A stretch of 31,124 nt of DNA from an uncultured Eubacteriales bacterium (GCA_900542615.1 UQOG01000010.1:1-31124); one strand, 5' to 3'. Shown: positions 1-7,346, counted from the stretch's first letter. Numbers and translations: made by a program. Notes: generated by a model not told the origin, from the sequence alone.

Positions 1-117
1 GGCAGGCTCCGCCTGCCCCCGCCCCCGTTTGTCCGCCCGGGGCCCATAGGGCCCCGGGCGCGCCAAACGCCGCCGCCCCCCGCCGCGGAGCTGGGCCGTC
101 GTCTAGGCCCCGCAACC
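1..117. other. GC-rich palindromic intergenic DNA
   Basis: No gene is supported here. The stretch is almost entirely G and C. It holds a 6-bp inverted repeat at 1-17 (GGCAGG/CCTGCC) and a perfect 12-bp inverted repeat at 34-60 (CGCCCGGGGCCC, loop ATA). It lies downstream of the terminator of the minus-strand operon. It may be repeat debris like that at 18 kb and 31 kb, but no shared sequence was found. Confidence 0.5.
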
Positions 118-158
118 ACAAAAAAACGCCCTGGGCAATTCAGAAGCCCAGGGCGTTT
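118..158 (-). terminator. Intrinsic terminator of the T-box/acyl-CoA synthetase/omega-amidase operon
   Basis: A perfect 13-bp stem (124-136 paired with 146-158) encloses a 9-nt loop. Read on the minus strand it runs directly into a T tract (complement of the A run at 119-126). It lies 38 bp beyond the amidase stop codon and closes the minus-strand operon. Confidence 0.9.
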
Positions 159-195
159 GCCTATGCGAATGGATACAAAGACACGCGGTCAAAGA

Positions 196-990
196 TCAGG
201 AGCAATGATAGAGGTCGGGCCGGCGATCCCGGAACACGTTGATCCCCGCCCGGATGCCGGCGGTGATGGACAGATCGCAATCCCCGCTGAGGAAGCAGGG
301 GGTCTCTCCGGCCCGAGCCAATACCGTGCCCCAGGGGTCCACCAAGCCGCTGTTGCCGCCAAACCGGGTACCAGCGTCATCCTGGCCGCAGGCGTTGCAG
401 CAGGCCACAAACATCTGGTTTTCCACAGCCCGGGCCTCATACAGCAGCCGCAAATGCCCCGCCCGCTGCACCGGCCACTGGGCTACTAGGAAGAGCACCT
501 GGACGCCTTGTAGGGCCAGGGTACGGGTCAACTCCGGGAACCTGAGGTCATAGCAGATCAAAAGGCCGCAGAGGGTATCGTCCAGGGGAAAGACCGCCAG
601 ATGGTCCCCCGCCTGGAAATATACGTCCTCCTCCATGGGGGAGAACAGGTGGGTCTTGTCATAGGAGCCCACCAGGCTACCCTGCCGGTTGAAGGCCATA
701 GCGGTGTTGTAGCGCTTGCCCGCCCGCAGGCAGGCCACGCTGCCCGCCACCAGGTTGACTCCCAACTCCCGGGCCAAGCCCCCACACAGCGCCGCCGTGC
801 GCTGGCCATCTGGGTCCGCCAGCTCGTCCAGGCCTTCCTTGGGGAAAAAGCCCGTGTTCCACAGCTCCGGCAGCAGAATGACGTCGGGCCGCTCTTCTTT
901 GGCTGCCTGGCGCACCAGAGCTTCCGCCTGGCGGAAATTCTCCTCGGGCCTGGCAAAGGCCACGTCCATTTGAATACAGGTGATCCGCAT
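196..990 (-). CDS. Carbon-nitrogen hydrolase, omega-amidase (NIT2/YafV-like)
   Basis: This is a 264-residue nitrilase-superfamily amidase. The catalytic triad is readable: Glu42 in LLPELWNTGF, Lys112 in YDKTHLF, and Cys146 in LLICYDLRFPE. The short length and the CYDLRFPE signature match the omega-amidase branch. Those enzymes hydrolyse 2-oxoglutaramate or 2-oxosuccinamate, the keto products of glutamine or asparagine transamination, to 2-oxoglutarate or oxaloacetate. The gene starts 18 bp after the stop of the fused acyl-CoA synthetase and shares its T-box transcript, with a ribosome site (AAAGGAG) just ahead of the ATG. In this setting it could pull a transamination towards amino acid formation by removing the keto-amide product. 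That role is inferred; the family assignment is firm, the exact substrate is not. Confidence 0.85.
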   Translation of the reverse strand: MRITCIQMDVAFARPEENFRQAEALVRQAAKEERPDVILLPELWNTGFFPKEGLDELADPDGQRTAALCGGLARELGVNLVAGSVACLRAGKRYNTAMAFNRQGSLVGSYDKTHLFSPMEEDVYFQAGDHLAVFPLDDTLCGLLICYDLRFPELTRTLALQGVQVLFLVAQWPVQRAGHLRLLYEARAVENQMFVACCNACGQDDAGTRFGGNSGLVDPWGTVLARAGETPCFLSGDCDLSITAGIRAGINVFRDRRPDLYHCS

Positions 991-1008
991 GAAAGGCTCC
1001 TTTCCGCC

Positions 1009-3282
1009 CTACAGGGCGTTGCGGCGGATCTTGCCGCTGATGGTCTTGGGAAGCTCGTCCCGGAATTCCACGATCCTGGGATATTTGTAGGGCGCGGTCC
1101 GGTGCTTGACAAAGTCCTGGATCTCCTTCTTCAGCTCCTCGGAGGGTTCTTTGCCCTTCACCAGCACGATGCTGGCCTTGACCACCTGGCCGCGGATCTC
1201 ATCCGGCGCGGCGGAGACCCCGCACTCCAGCACGTAGGGCAGCTCCATGATGACGCTCTCGATCTCAAAGGGCCCGATCCGGTAGCCGGAGGACTTGATC
1301 ACATCGTCCTTGCGGCCCACGTACCAGAAATAGCCGTCCTCATCCCGCCATGCCACGTCCCCCGTATGGTAGATGTCGTCGTGCCAGGCCTCCTTGGTGG
1401 CCTCGGGATCCAGATAGCCGTTGAACAGGCCGCAGGGGACCCCATCCTGGGTGCGGATCACGATCTCCCCGCTTTCGCCCACCGCGGCGGGCTGGCCGTG
1501 GACATTGAGGATATCCACCTGGAATAGGGGGCTGGGCTTGCCCATGGAGCCGATCTTGGGCTTCATGCCCACCAGGTTGCCGATAACCATGGTGGTCTCG
1601 GTTTGGCCAAAGGCTTCCATAACGGAGAGGCCGGTGGCCTTCTTGAATTGATGGAACACCTCCGGGTTGAGGGCCTCGCCGGCTGTGGTGGCGTGGTGGA
1701 TGGAGCTTAGGTCGTACTTGCTCAGATCCTCCTTGATCATGAACCGGTACATGGTGGGCGGGGCACAGAAGGTGGTGATATGATACTTGGCAAACAGGGG
1801 CAGGATGTCGTGGGCGTCGAAGCGGTCGAAGTCATAGGTGAAAACCGCCGCCTCGCACAGCCACTGCCCATAGAGCTTGCCCCACAGGGCCTTGCCCCAG
1901 CCCGTATCCGAGATGGTGAAATGCAGGCCGTCGGGCTCTACGCAATGCCAATATTTGGCCGTAATAAAGTGGCCAAGGGCATATTTATAATTATGGGTCA
2001 CCAGCTTGGGATAGCCGGTGGTGCCGGAGGAGAAGAACATCACCATGGGGTCGCTGCCGCAGGCCGTATCCGTCTCCCGATGGAAGGAGCGGGTAAACAG
2101 CACGGATTCCCCATCATAATCGTGCCAGCCCTCCCGCTGGCCGCCGCACAGCACCAGGGTCTTTACGCCGGGGCAATTGGGCAGGGCCTTTTCCACCTCC
2201 TCCGGGGCATGGCTGTTGGCGCTGCACACCACCGCCCGGATGTCCGCCGCATGGAAGCGGTATTCAAAATCCTTTTGCAGTAGCTGGTCCGTGGCAGGCA
2301 CCGCCACCGCGCCCAGCTTGTGCAGGCCTAGGATGGCAAACCAGAATTGATAGTTCCGCCTGAGCACCAGCATGACCCGGTCCCCCCGCTGGATTCCCAG
2401 GGACTTGAAATAGTTGGCTGCCCGGGCGGATTGCAGCTTCATGTCCTGGAAGGTGAAACGCCGCTCTTCCTTGTTGTGATCCAGATGGAGCATGGCCAGC
2501 TTATCCGGCTTCTCCCGTCCCAACCGATCCACGATATCAAAGGCGAAGTTGAAGGTTTCTTCGTTTTTGAAGGCGATCTTGGTCAGCGCGCCGGCCTCGT
2601 CCTCCGTGGCGTCGATGAAATCCTGGTAGATGAGCCGTTCCGTGGTGGTGGCGGGCCGGATGGTCTCCGTGACCGCTTCCTCCTCCGGCTCTTCGCCGGG
2701 CAGGATCATAGCCAGGAAGGTGCAGTCCGCTCCATCCATGGCGATCATGCCGTGGGGAGTGGAGCTGTCGTAATAGATGCTGTCCCCTTCCGAGAGCACC
2801 TCTTCGTTATCCCCTACCCGTACCTTCAGCTTACCGGAAAGCACCAGGTCAAATTCCTGCCCATTGTGGGAGGTGGTATGGATGGGCTGGGTCTGCTGGG
2901 CCGGATCGTAAGCATAGGTCACCCAATAGGGCTCCGCGATCTTATCCCGGAAAAAGGGCGCCATGTTCTTAATCTCGATGCCCTTTTCCTTGGCCGTGGT
3001 CTGCCCCTTGCCTCGCCGGGTTACCGTATAGGAAGACAGCCGGGCGCTACGGCCCTGCATCAGGTCCGTGATGCCCACGTTGAAGGTGAGGGCGCATTTG
3101 TGGATGAACGTAAAGGGCATATCCGCCCGGGCGGACTCATAGGCAATATAGTCCCCCAGGGATACGTTGGTATATTGGGCCATCTGTTCCTGACTGTAGC
3201 CGGATATCTCCCGCAGTTCATGAATGCGCGCTGCAACGTCCATCAGTTCACGGGATGCGGGTTGGGCTTTTTGTGCCAGCAT
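1009..3282 (-). CDS. XRE HTH-cupin-acyl-CoA synthetase fusion
   Basis: A 757-residue protein with three parts. Residues about 14-75 form an XRE/Cro-type helix-turn-helix (IHELREISGYSQEQMAQYT). Residues about 130-195 form a small cupin barrel (HNGQEFDLVLSGKLKV, then STPHG). Residues about 215-757 are an AMP-forming acyl-CoA synthetase of the medium-chain/acetyl-CoA synthetase-like group: P-loop SSGTTGYPK at 418-426, FGQTET, YHTGD, GRKDDVIKSSGYRIGP, and catalytic Lys751 in SGKIRR. The enzyme half is a clear paralogue of the protein at 15181-16824. XRE-cupin proteins are normally stand-alone transcription factors, so the fusion is unusual. The ATG at 3282 is chosen because GGAAGGAAG sits just before it; an in-frame ATG at 3327 lies inside the T-box terminator. 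The gene is under a T-box and is followed by an omega-amidase. The acid substrate is not shown by the sequence; a branched-chain or aryl acid is inferred from context. Confidence 0.9.
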   Translation of the reverse strand: MLAQKAQPASRELMDVAARIHELREISGYSQEQMAQYTNVSLGDYIAYESARADMPFTFIHKCALTFNVGITDLMQGRSARLSSYTVTRRGKGQTTAKEKGIEIKNMAPFFRDKIAEPYWVTYAYDPAQQTQPIHTTSHNGQEFDLVLSGKLKVRVGDNEEVLSEGDSIYYDSSTPHGMIAMDGADCTFLAMILPGEEPEEEAVTETIRPATTTERLIYQDFIDATEDEAGALTKIAFKNEETFNFAFDIVDRLGREKPDKLAMLHLDHNKEERRFTFQDMKLQSARAANYFKSLGIQRGDRVMLVLRRNYQFWFAILGLHKLGAVAVPATDQLLQKDFEYRFHAADIRAVVCSANSHAPEEVEKALPNCPGVKTLVLCGGQREGWHDYDGESVLFTRSFHRETDTACGSDPMVMFFSSGTTGYPKLVTHNYKYALGHFITAKYWHCVEPDGLHFTISDTGWGKALWGKLYGQWLCEAAVFTYDFDRFDAHDILPLFAKYHITTFCAPPTMYRFMIKEDLSKYDLSSIHHATTAGEALNPEVFHQFKKATGLSVMEAFGQTETTMVIGNLVGMKPKIGSMGKPSPLFQVDILNVHGQPAAVGESGEIVIRTQDGVPCGLFNGYLDPEATKEAWHDDIYHTGDVAWRDEDGYFWYVGRKDDVIKSSGYRIGPFEIESVIMELPYVLECGVSAAPDEIRGQVVKASIVLVKGKEPSEELKKEIQDFVKHRTAPYKYPRIVEFRDELPKTISGKIRRNAL

Positions 3283-3304
3283 AGCTTTTTTCTTCCTTCC
3301 ATTT

Positions 3305-3583
3305 TGTAAATAAAAAAACCGTCTCAAAGTTTCCTTTGAGACGGATTAGCTCCGCGGTACCACTCAAATTGCATATATAAAATATGCCACCTCACAGACT
3401 CCATCAAGTCCTTCGCCTTTACGCGGCTACACGGGTAGCGTCTACTGCCTACACGGGTTCGGGCCACCGGCTCGGAAGGGATGGGCATATGGAGAAGGGT
3501 CGCTACCGGCTTGCACCTACCGCCGGCTCTCTAAAAGGGACGCAACTCCGCCGTCTTCGTCATTGCCTTTATCCTATGCGATT
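3305..3583 (-). promoter_or_regulatory. T-box riboswitch leader 1
   Basis: A tRNA-sensing leader precedes the fused synthetase. Visible parts are the Stem I apical hairpin with AGAGAGCCGGC and GGTGCAA (3506-3531), a base stem (GGAT/ATCC and GGCA/TGCC), the invariant T-box TGGTACCGCGG (3362-3352), and a competing terminator with a perfect 11-bp stem (3319-3329/3334-3344) and seven Ts. The bulge reads TGGT, so the discriminator base of the sensed tRNA should be A; this fits Ile, Leu, Val or Phe and argues against Gly, Ser or Cys. The specifier codon cannot be fixed by eye; ATA (3490-3488) is one candidate. Uncharged tRNA would allow read-through, so expression should rise on amino acid starvation. 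Confidence 0.93.
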
Positions 3584-3589
3584 GAAGTA

Positions 3590-3618
3590 ACTCTATCATA
3601 TTCTCCCGGGCTTGTCAA
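3590..3618 (-). promoter_or_regulatory. Promoter of the T-box 1 operon
   Basis: On the minus strand a perfect -35 TTGACA (3618-3613) is followed after 17 bp by a modest -10 TAGAGT (3595-3590). This puts the start of transcription near 3583, just ahead of Stem I. Confidence 0.7.
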
Positions 3619-3648
3619 TCACATTTTATTATCCCCGGTCAAATTCCT

Positions 3649-4344
3649 TTAGGCCAGCTGTCCTCCCGCCTCTTCTACGGCCCGGCGGGCAAGGATCTGC
3701 GTGGGGTCCAGGGGATTGCCTGGCAGACGGAACTGCTGGAAGGCCAGCGGCAATTCTGTGCACCCCAGCACCATAGCTTGCGCGCCCGCCGCCTGCAAGC
3801 GGCGGATGGCGTCCACCACGGGCCCGGTATCAAAGCGGGGCAAGCCCGCCTTAACGCAATCGTAGATCAGGGACATGACCGCCTTTTGCCCCGCCGGGTC
3901 CGGCAGCAGCATTTCCACCCCCGCCTGGTGGAACGCCTGCCCATAGACGCCGCTTTGCACCGTACCGTCCGTGGCCAAAAGCGCCACCTTCTCATAGCCT
4001 TGTTCCCGGGCGGCCCGGGCGGTTTCCCGGGGCATATGCAGCATGGGGATATGCAACGCAGGCTGCAAACGGTCATAAAAATAGTGGGCCGTATTGCAGG
4101 CCATGACCAGCAGATCCGCCCCCATGGCTTCCAGGTTTTTGCAGGACCGGAGCAGCGTGGGGGTGGGATCCTCTCCCCCGTGCAGGATGGCTGCGGTGCG
4201 GTCCGGGACAGCCGGATTGCTGTCGATGAGCACATGGATGTGATCCTGATCCTTGGCGGCCTTGGTAAAGCGGATGATCTTAGTGAACAGATCCGCCGTG
4301 GCCAGGGGGCCCATCCCCCCTACGATGCCGATGGTCTTTGTCAT
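3649..4344 (-). CDS. Aspartate/glutamate racemase family protein
   Basis: A 231-residue cofactor-independent racemase-type protein. The N-terminus has the GIVGGMGPLAT signature. Two catalytic cysteines sit in MACNTAHY and LGCTELPL, the hallmark of the Asp/Glu/hydantoin racemase superfamily, which deprotonates and reprotonates the alpha carbon without PLP. The ATG at 4344 is preferred over an upstream in-frame one at 4449 because AAGGAGAC lies about 12 nt ahead of it and the family starts at MTKTIGIVGG. It lies 88 bp downstream of the acidic amino acid symporter on the same strand, so import and racemisation of aspartate or glutamate are probably linked, for D-Glu or D-Asp supply to peptidoglycan or for catabolism. 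Which enantiomer and which amino acid cannot be told. Confidence 0.88.
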   Translation of the reverse strand: MTKTIGIVGGMGPLATADLFTKIIRFTKAAKDQDHIHVLIDSNPAVPDRTAAILHGGEDPTPTLLRSCKNLEAMGADLLVMACNTAHYFYDRLQPALHIPMLHMPRETARAAREQGYEKVALLATDGTVQSGVYGQAFHQAGVEMLLPDPAGQKAVMSLIYDCVKAGLPRFDTGPVVDAIRRLQAAGAQAMVLGCTELPLAFQQFRLPGNPLDPTQILARRAVEEAGGQLA

Positions 4345-4377
4345 AGCGCTACACGTCTCCTTATTTTTTACATGGAA

Positions 4378-4402
4378 TTGGCTCGGGGAATTCCCCCGAG
4401 CC
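4378..4402. repeat. Intercistronic hairpin between symporter and racemase genes
   Basis: A 9-bp GC-rich stem (GGCTCGGGG with CCCCGAGCC, about 5-nt loop) sits in the 88-bp gap. It lacks a T run on the minus strand, so it is more likely an mRNA processing or stabilising hairpin, or a weak attenuator, than a full terminator. Confidence 0.55.
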
Positions 4403-4432
4403 AGCCGACGGGCTATAACGTTCCATTCGGCC

Positions 4433-5677
4433 TTATACATCCATGTCAATATACTTGGGGTCCAAATCCTTTTCGCTGGCGGCGATCACCACGGAGCAAG
4501 CGATGTCGCCGGTCACGTTGACGCAGGTGCGGGCCATATCCAGGATACGCTCCACGCCCATGATAATGCCCACCGCCTCCAAGGGCAAGCCCACGGTGGT
4601 AAGCACCATACCCAGCATTACCGTGCCTGCGCCGGGTACGCCGGCGGTGCCGATGGAAGCCAGGGTAGCGGAAAGGACGATGGTCAGCATCTGGCCCATG
4701 GTCAGGTCAATGCCATATACAGCCGCTACAAACAGGGCGCAGATCCCCTGGAAGGCCGCGGTGCCGTCCATATTGATGGTGGCGCCCAAGGGGAGCACAA
4801 AGGAACGGACTTGGGGAGATACGCCTAATTTTTGTGCGCTTTCCATGGAAAAGGGCAGGGTAGCAGAAGAACTGGCAGTGGTGAAGGCAAAGAGGGAAGC
4901 CGGCATGGCTGCTTTGAAAAAGTCAATGGGGCTCATCTTTGCAAAAGCCTTCACCGTAACGGAATAGACCAGCACGGCATGGAGGATGCAGGCAAGATAC
5001 ACCGCCAAAATCAGCATGCCCAAGGGCGCCAGCACGGAAATGCCTTGGCTGGCCACCACGGGGATAATTAAGCAAAATACCGCATAGGGAGCCAGCTTCA
5101 TGATGCCGCCGATAATAGTATACATCACTTCCGCAAAGCCTTCCATGCCTTTTTTAAAGTTCTCGGCTTTGGGGCCTACAACTGCGATGCCCACCCCCAC
5201 AAATAGGGCAAAGGCGATAACCTGCAGCATATTGCCATCCACCAGCGCCTTAAATGGGTTTGTGGGAATGATGTTGAGCAGCGTCTCTACAAAGCCCGTA
5301 GACTCTGCCGCTTCGTAGGTAACGTCTGCCGGCAAGGTGATGCCGGTACCCACTTTAAAAATCTTTCCGATAATGAGGCCCAATACCACCGCGAAAGCTG
5401 TGGTACTTAGGAAGTAGGCGATGGTCTTGCCGCCGATGCGGCCCACTTTTTTGATGTCCCCCAGGCCACATGCGCCCATCACCAGGGATGCGAATACCAG
5501 GGGCACGATCACCATTTTGATCAGGTTGAGAAACAGGGTGCCAAAGGGGCTGATGTAGGTATTGGCGATTTCAGCTTGGTTGGTAAGGTTCAGGATGATG
5601 CCTACAATGATGCCGGCGATCAGGCCAATGAGGATTTTCACCGTAAGGTGAAGCTTCTTGGGTTTGGTCTTTTCCAT
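4433..5677 (-). CDS. Dicarboxylate/amino acid:cation symporter (GltP/DctA family)
   Basis: A 414-residue membrane protein of the DAACS family. It has the serine-rich hairpin tip FTTASSSATLP, the NMDGTA cation motif, the second hairpin GTAGVPGAG, and the substrate-binding helix ILDMARTCVNVTGD. In the archaeal homologue GltPh the arginine of that last motif binds the side-chain carboxylate of aspartate; its presence here favours an acidic amino acid or dicarboxylate over a neutral one. Multiple hydrophobic segments span the length. The start at 5677 has GGGGGGAA just upstream, whereas the ORF open to 5734 has no such site. It probably shares a transcript with the racemase gene. The mRNA leader appears to be about 210 nt long. 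Confidence 0.92.
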   Translation of the reverse strand: MEKTKPKKLHLTVKILIGLIAGIIVGIILNLTNQAEIANTYISPFGTLFLNLIKMVIVPLVFASLVMGACGLGDIKKVGRIGGKTIAYFLSTTAFAVVLGLIIGKIFKVGTGITLPADVTYEAAESTGFVETLLNIIPTNPFKALVDGNMLQVIAFALFVGVGIAVVGPKAENFKKGMEGFAEVMYTIIGGIMKLAPYAVFCLIIPVVASQGISVLAPLGMLILAVYLACILHAVLVYSVTVKAFAKMSPIDFFKAAMPASLFAFTTASSSATLPFSMESAQKLGVSPQVRSFVLPLGATINMDGTAAFQGICALFVAAVYGIDLTMGQMLTIVLSATLASIGTAGVPGAGTVMLGMVLTTVGLPLEAVGIIMGVERILDMARTCVNVTGDIACSVVIAASEKDLDPKYIDMDV

Positions 5678-5896
5678 GAGATTCCCCCCTGTTGTTTTTT
5701 TTGCCCATGCCTTGCCTGCCCGTGCAAACCGCAAAACCCGTTACGCTTGTTGTAGCGGAATTTTGGATATACATGCCCTTTCCAGCATAGCGGCATCGGC
5801 AATTTTTATTTAAATATTTCTGTTCCCCGTCGCTAAAATTGGTTATCTGCACAGTGTGAAGTGAAAAAAACGTGATCGACTTCTGCTAATATTTGC

Positions 5897-5925
5897 ATTT
5901 TAACATTTCTTAGCGGAAAAATCAA
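5897..5925 (-). promoter_or_regulatory. Candidate promoter of the symporter-racemase operon
   Basis: Minus-strand TTGATT (5925-5920), 17-bp spacer, TAAAAT (5902-5897). This would give a leader of about 210 nt before the symporter ATG. Confidence 0.5.
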
Positions 5926-5951
5926 CCACGCAGGTTTTTTTCCTACCCCCG

Positions 5952-5980
5952 TTGACAAATAATGCGGAAGTTGGTATAGT
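5952..5980 (+). promoter_or_regulatory. Strong promoter ahead of the leader ORF and the VOR operon
   Basis: Perfect -35 TTGACA (5952-5957), 17-bp spacer, -10 TATAGT (5975-5980). No better promoter is seen before the VOR operon at 6327, so this is the likely start for the whole cluster. Confidence 0.82.
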
Positions 5981-6011
5981 TATTGCAATTGTTTGGAAAG
6001 GAGTTTTCGCC

Positions 6012-6248
6012 ATGGCCGCTCAGATGCATTGTCAGCCCCATAACCCGGCGCAGGCATGGATGGCGGGTATGCCCTCCTTTTCTTCTATCGCCGTATTTCT
6101 AAGGCACACAGTCGTTCCTGTGTGCCTTTCTGTTTTCCTTCTCGGCGTCGCGCTGCTGGGCCTCCTTAGCCTGGCGGCTATTCTGCTTTGCCTGGTACTT
6201 ATTATTATGCTACCCCGCCAAGGCGTTCGCCCAAGAATGGATGGCTAA
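6012..6248 (+). CDS. Small hydrophobic protein or leader peptide (78 aa)
   Basis: The ATG at 6012 has a good ribosome site (AAAGGAG) about 8 nt upstream and follows a strong promoter. The product has a polar N-terminus with Met, His and Gln, then a long run of Leu, Val, Ile and Ala (residues about 34-68), enough for one or two membrane helices, and a short basic tail. No family is recognised. Two features suggest a regulatory role. An 11-bp hairpin followed by a T-rich run lies inside the ORF (6101-6139), and a second terminator follows the stop codon before the VOR operon. The branched-chain-rich sequence recalls ilv/leu leader peptides, but it is longer than those. It could equally be an ordinary small membrane protein. 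Confidence 0.55.
   Translation: MAAQMHCQPHNPAQAWMAGMPSFSSIAVFLRHTVVPVCLSVFLLGVALLGLLSLAAILLCLVLIIMLPRQGVRPRMDG
6101..6139 (+). terminator. Hairpin with T-rich tail inside the small ORF
   Basis: A perfect 11-bp stem (AAGGCACACAG 6101-6111 paired with 6118-6128), 6-nt loop, then TCTGTTTTCCTT. It has the form of an intrinsic terminator about 115 nt after the expected transcription start. Ribosomes translating the small ORF would cover it, so premature termination could depend on translation. Confidence 0.6.
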
Positions 6249-6266
6249 CCGGCACCAAGCTTCCCG

Positions 6267-6298
6267 GGCCCCTGTTCTTAGCGAACGGGGGCCTTTTT
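6267..6298 (+). terminator. Intrinsic terminator or attenuator before the VOR operon
   Basis: An 11-bp GC-rich stem (6267-6277 with 6283-6293, one T-G pair), loop TTAGC, then five Ts. It ends only 28 bp before the ATG of the first operon gene, which leaves no room for another promoter. Transcription of the operon must therefore pass it. Confidence 0.85.
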
Positions 6299-6326
6299 CT
6301 TAAACCCGATGGAAGGAGTCCCCGCC

Positions 6327-7040
6327 ATGCCGTCAAATTGGCCTCTCACCCATAAGCACATTCACCTGATCGCCGGCCACTACGGCAGCGGCAAAACCGA
6401 GCTGGCCGTATCCCTGGCCCTCCTGGCCGCCCAGGCCCGGGCCTATCCCCGGATCGCCCTGATCGACCTGGATATCGCCAACCCCTACTTCCGTTCCCGG
6501 GAGCGGCGGGACCTGCTGGAGCAGGCGGGGATCGGGGTATTCGGCAGCGCCTACCGGGAGGAGATCACCGCCGAGCTGCCCGCCCTGGGTGCCTCCGCCC
6601 GGGGGCCTTTGGGGGACCCCCAGTGCCTTTGCATCGTGGATCTGGGGGGCAACGGGGAGGGCGCCAAGGTGATCCGCCAATTCGGGGATTATTTTCACAG
6701 CGACGATCACGAGGCCCTGGCGGTGGTGAACGCCAACCGGCCGGATACCGCTACGGTGGAGGGCGCCTGTATGCACCTTGCGGATATTGAAGCCACCATG
6801 GGCTTTCCCCTCACGGGCATCGTGAACAACTGCCACCTTTTGCGGGAGACCACCCCCGCCACCATCCAAAAGGGCCACGCCCTCTGCCTGGAGGTGGCCC
6901 GGGCCACCGGCTTGCCCCTGGCGCTGGATTGCTATCCCGCCCCCCTGGTGGACCCGGACGCCCTGACGGCCGCCGGCCTGGACCCGGCCAAGCTGATGCC
7001 CCTGGGCATGTATATGCGGGAGACCTGGCTGGATCGATGA
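6327..7040 (+). CDS. P-loop ATPase (MinD/ParA/CobQ-like nucleotide-binding protein)
   Basis: A 237-residue soluble protein with Walker A GHYGSGKT at residues 17-24, followed by ALIDLDIANPYFRSRE (Walker A' / switch-type Asp) and LCIVDLGGNGEG (Walker B-like). This is the SIMIBI class fold used by MinD, ParA and metal-cluster insertion ATPases. The ATG at 6327 is chosen because GGAAGGAG lies 8 nt before it and overlaps an in-frame ATG at 6309. It is the first gene of the VOR operon, 75 bp ahead of the ferredoxin-like subunit. Related ATPases in other systems help insert iron-sulfur clusters or activate enzymes, so a maturation role for the oxidoreductase is plausible but unproven. No transmembrane segment or Cys cluster pair typical of Mrp/ApbC is seen. 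Confidence 0.75.
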   Translation: MPSNWPLTHKHIHLIAGHYGSGKTELAVSLALLAAQARAYPRIALIDLDIANPYFRSRERRDLLEQAGIGVFGSAYREEITAELPALGASARGPLGDPQCLCIVDLGGNGEGAKVIRQFGDYFHSDDHEALAVVNANRPDTATVEGACMHLADIEATMGFPLTGIVNNCHLLRETTPATIQKGHALCLEVARATGLPLALDCYPAPLVDPDALTAAGLDPAKLMPLGMYMRETWLDR

Positions 7041-7115
7041 AGTCAACCGCCTTTGCGGCTGGTTTGAAATAAGGAATATCATGGAACGAAAATTTGGAAG
7101 GAGCGAGAAACAGAC

Positions 7116-7346
7116 ATGGCAAATTTCAAGGTGACCTTTCAGGATGAAAGGTGCAAGGGATGCGGCCTATGCGTGTCCGTATGCCCCAAGAAGATCATCG
7201 CCATGGGGAAGCACGTAAACAGCAAGGGCTATAGCCCCGCAGGCATCACCGACCAGGGCGCCTGCATCGGCTGCGCCAGCTGCGCGGTGATGTGCCCGGA
7301 TGGCGCCATCGAGATCTACCGGCTGGAGGAGGGAGAAGCAGAATGA
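7116..7346 (+). CDS. 2-oxoacid:ferredoxin oxidoreductase, delta (ferredoxin-like) subunit
   Basis: A 76-residue protein with two [4Fe-4S] ferredoxin motifs: CKGCGLCVSVCP (residues 13-24) and CIGCASCAVMCP. It wires electrons from the thiamine-diphosphate site of the oxidoreductase to external ferredoxin, or back. The ribosome site GGAAGGAG is well placed. Its stop codon overlaps the start of the alpha subunit by ATGA, giving translational coupling. Gene order delta-alpha-beta-gamma is typical of four-subunit KOR/VOR enzymes in clostridia. Confidence 0.93.
   Translation: MANFKVTFQDERCKGCGLCVSVCPKKIIAMGKHVNSKGYSPAGITDQGACIGCASCAVMCPDGAIEIYRLEEGEAE

Larger units (their letters stand above)
5678..6011. 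promoter_or_regulatory. AT-rich divergent regulatory region
   Basis: This is the most AT-rich stretch in the window and separates the minus-strand symporter operon from the plus-strand operon. It holds back-to-back promoter candidates (5897-5925 minus, 5952-5980 plus). TAGCGGAA occurs at about 5753 and 5911, possibly as a regulator site, but this is weak. No known riboswitch was recognised in the long symporter leader. Confidence 0.6.

Noticed and set aside
601..1527. 308-residue plus-strand frame over the omega-amidase and synthetase genes
   Set aside because: Antisense to two genes with catalytic motifs; no ribosome site or family similarity.
3283..3327. Longer N-terminus for the XRE-cupin-synthetase fusion
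   Set aside because: The upstream ATG lies in the T-box terminator stem; the ATG at 3282 has a proper ribosome site.
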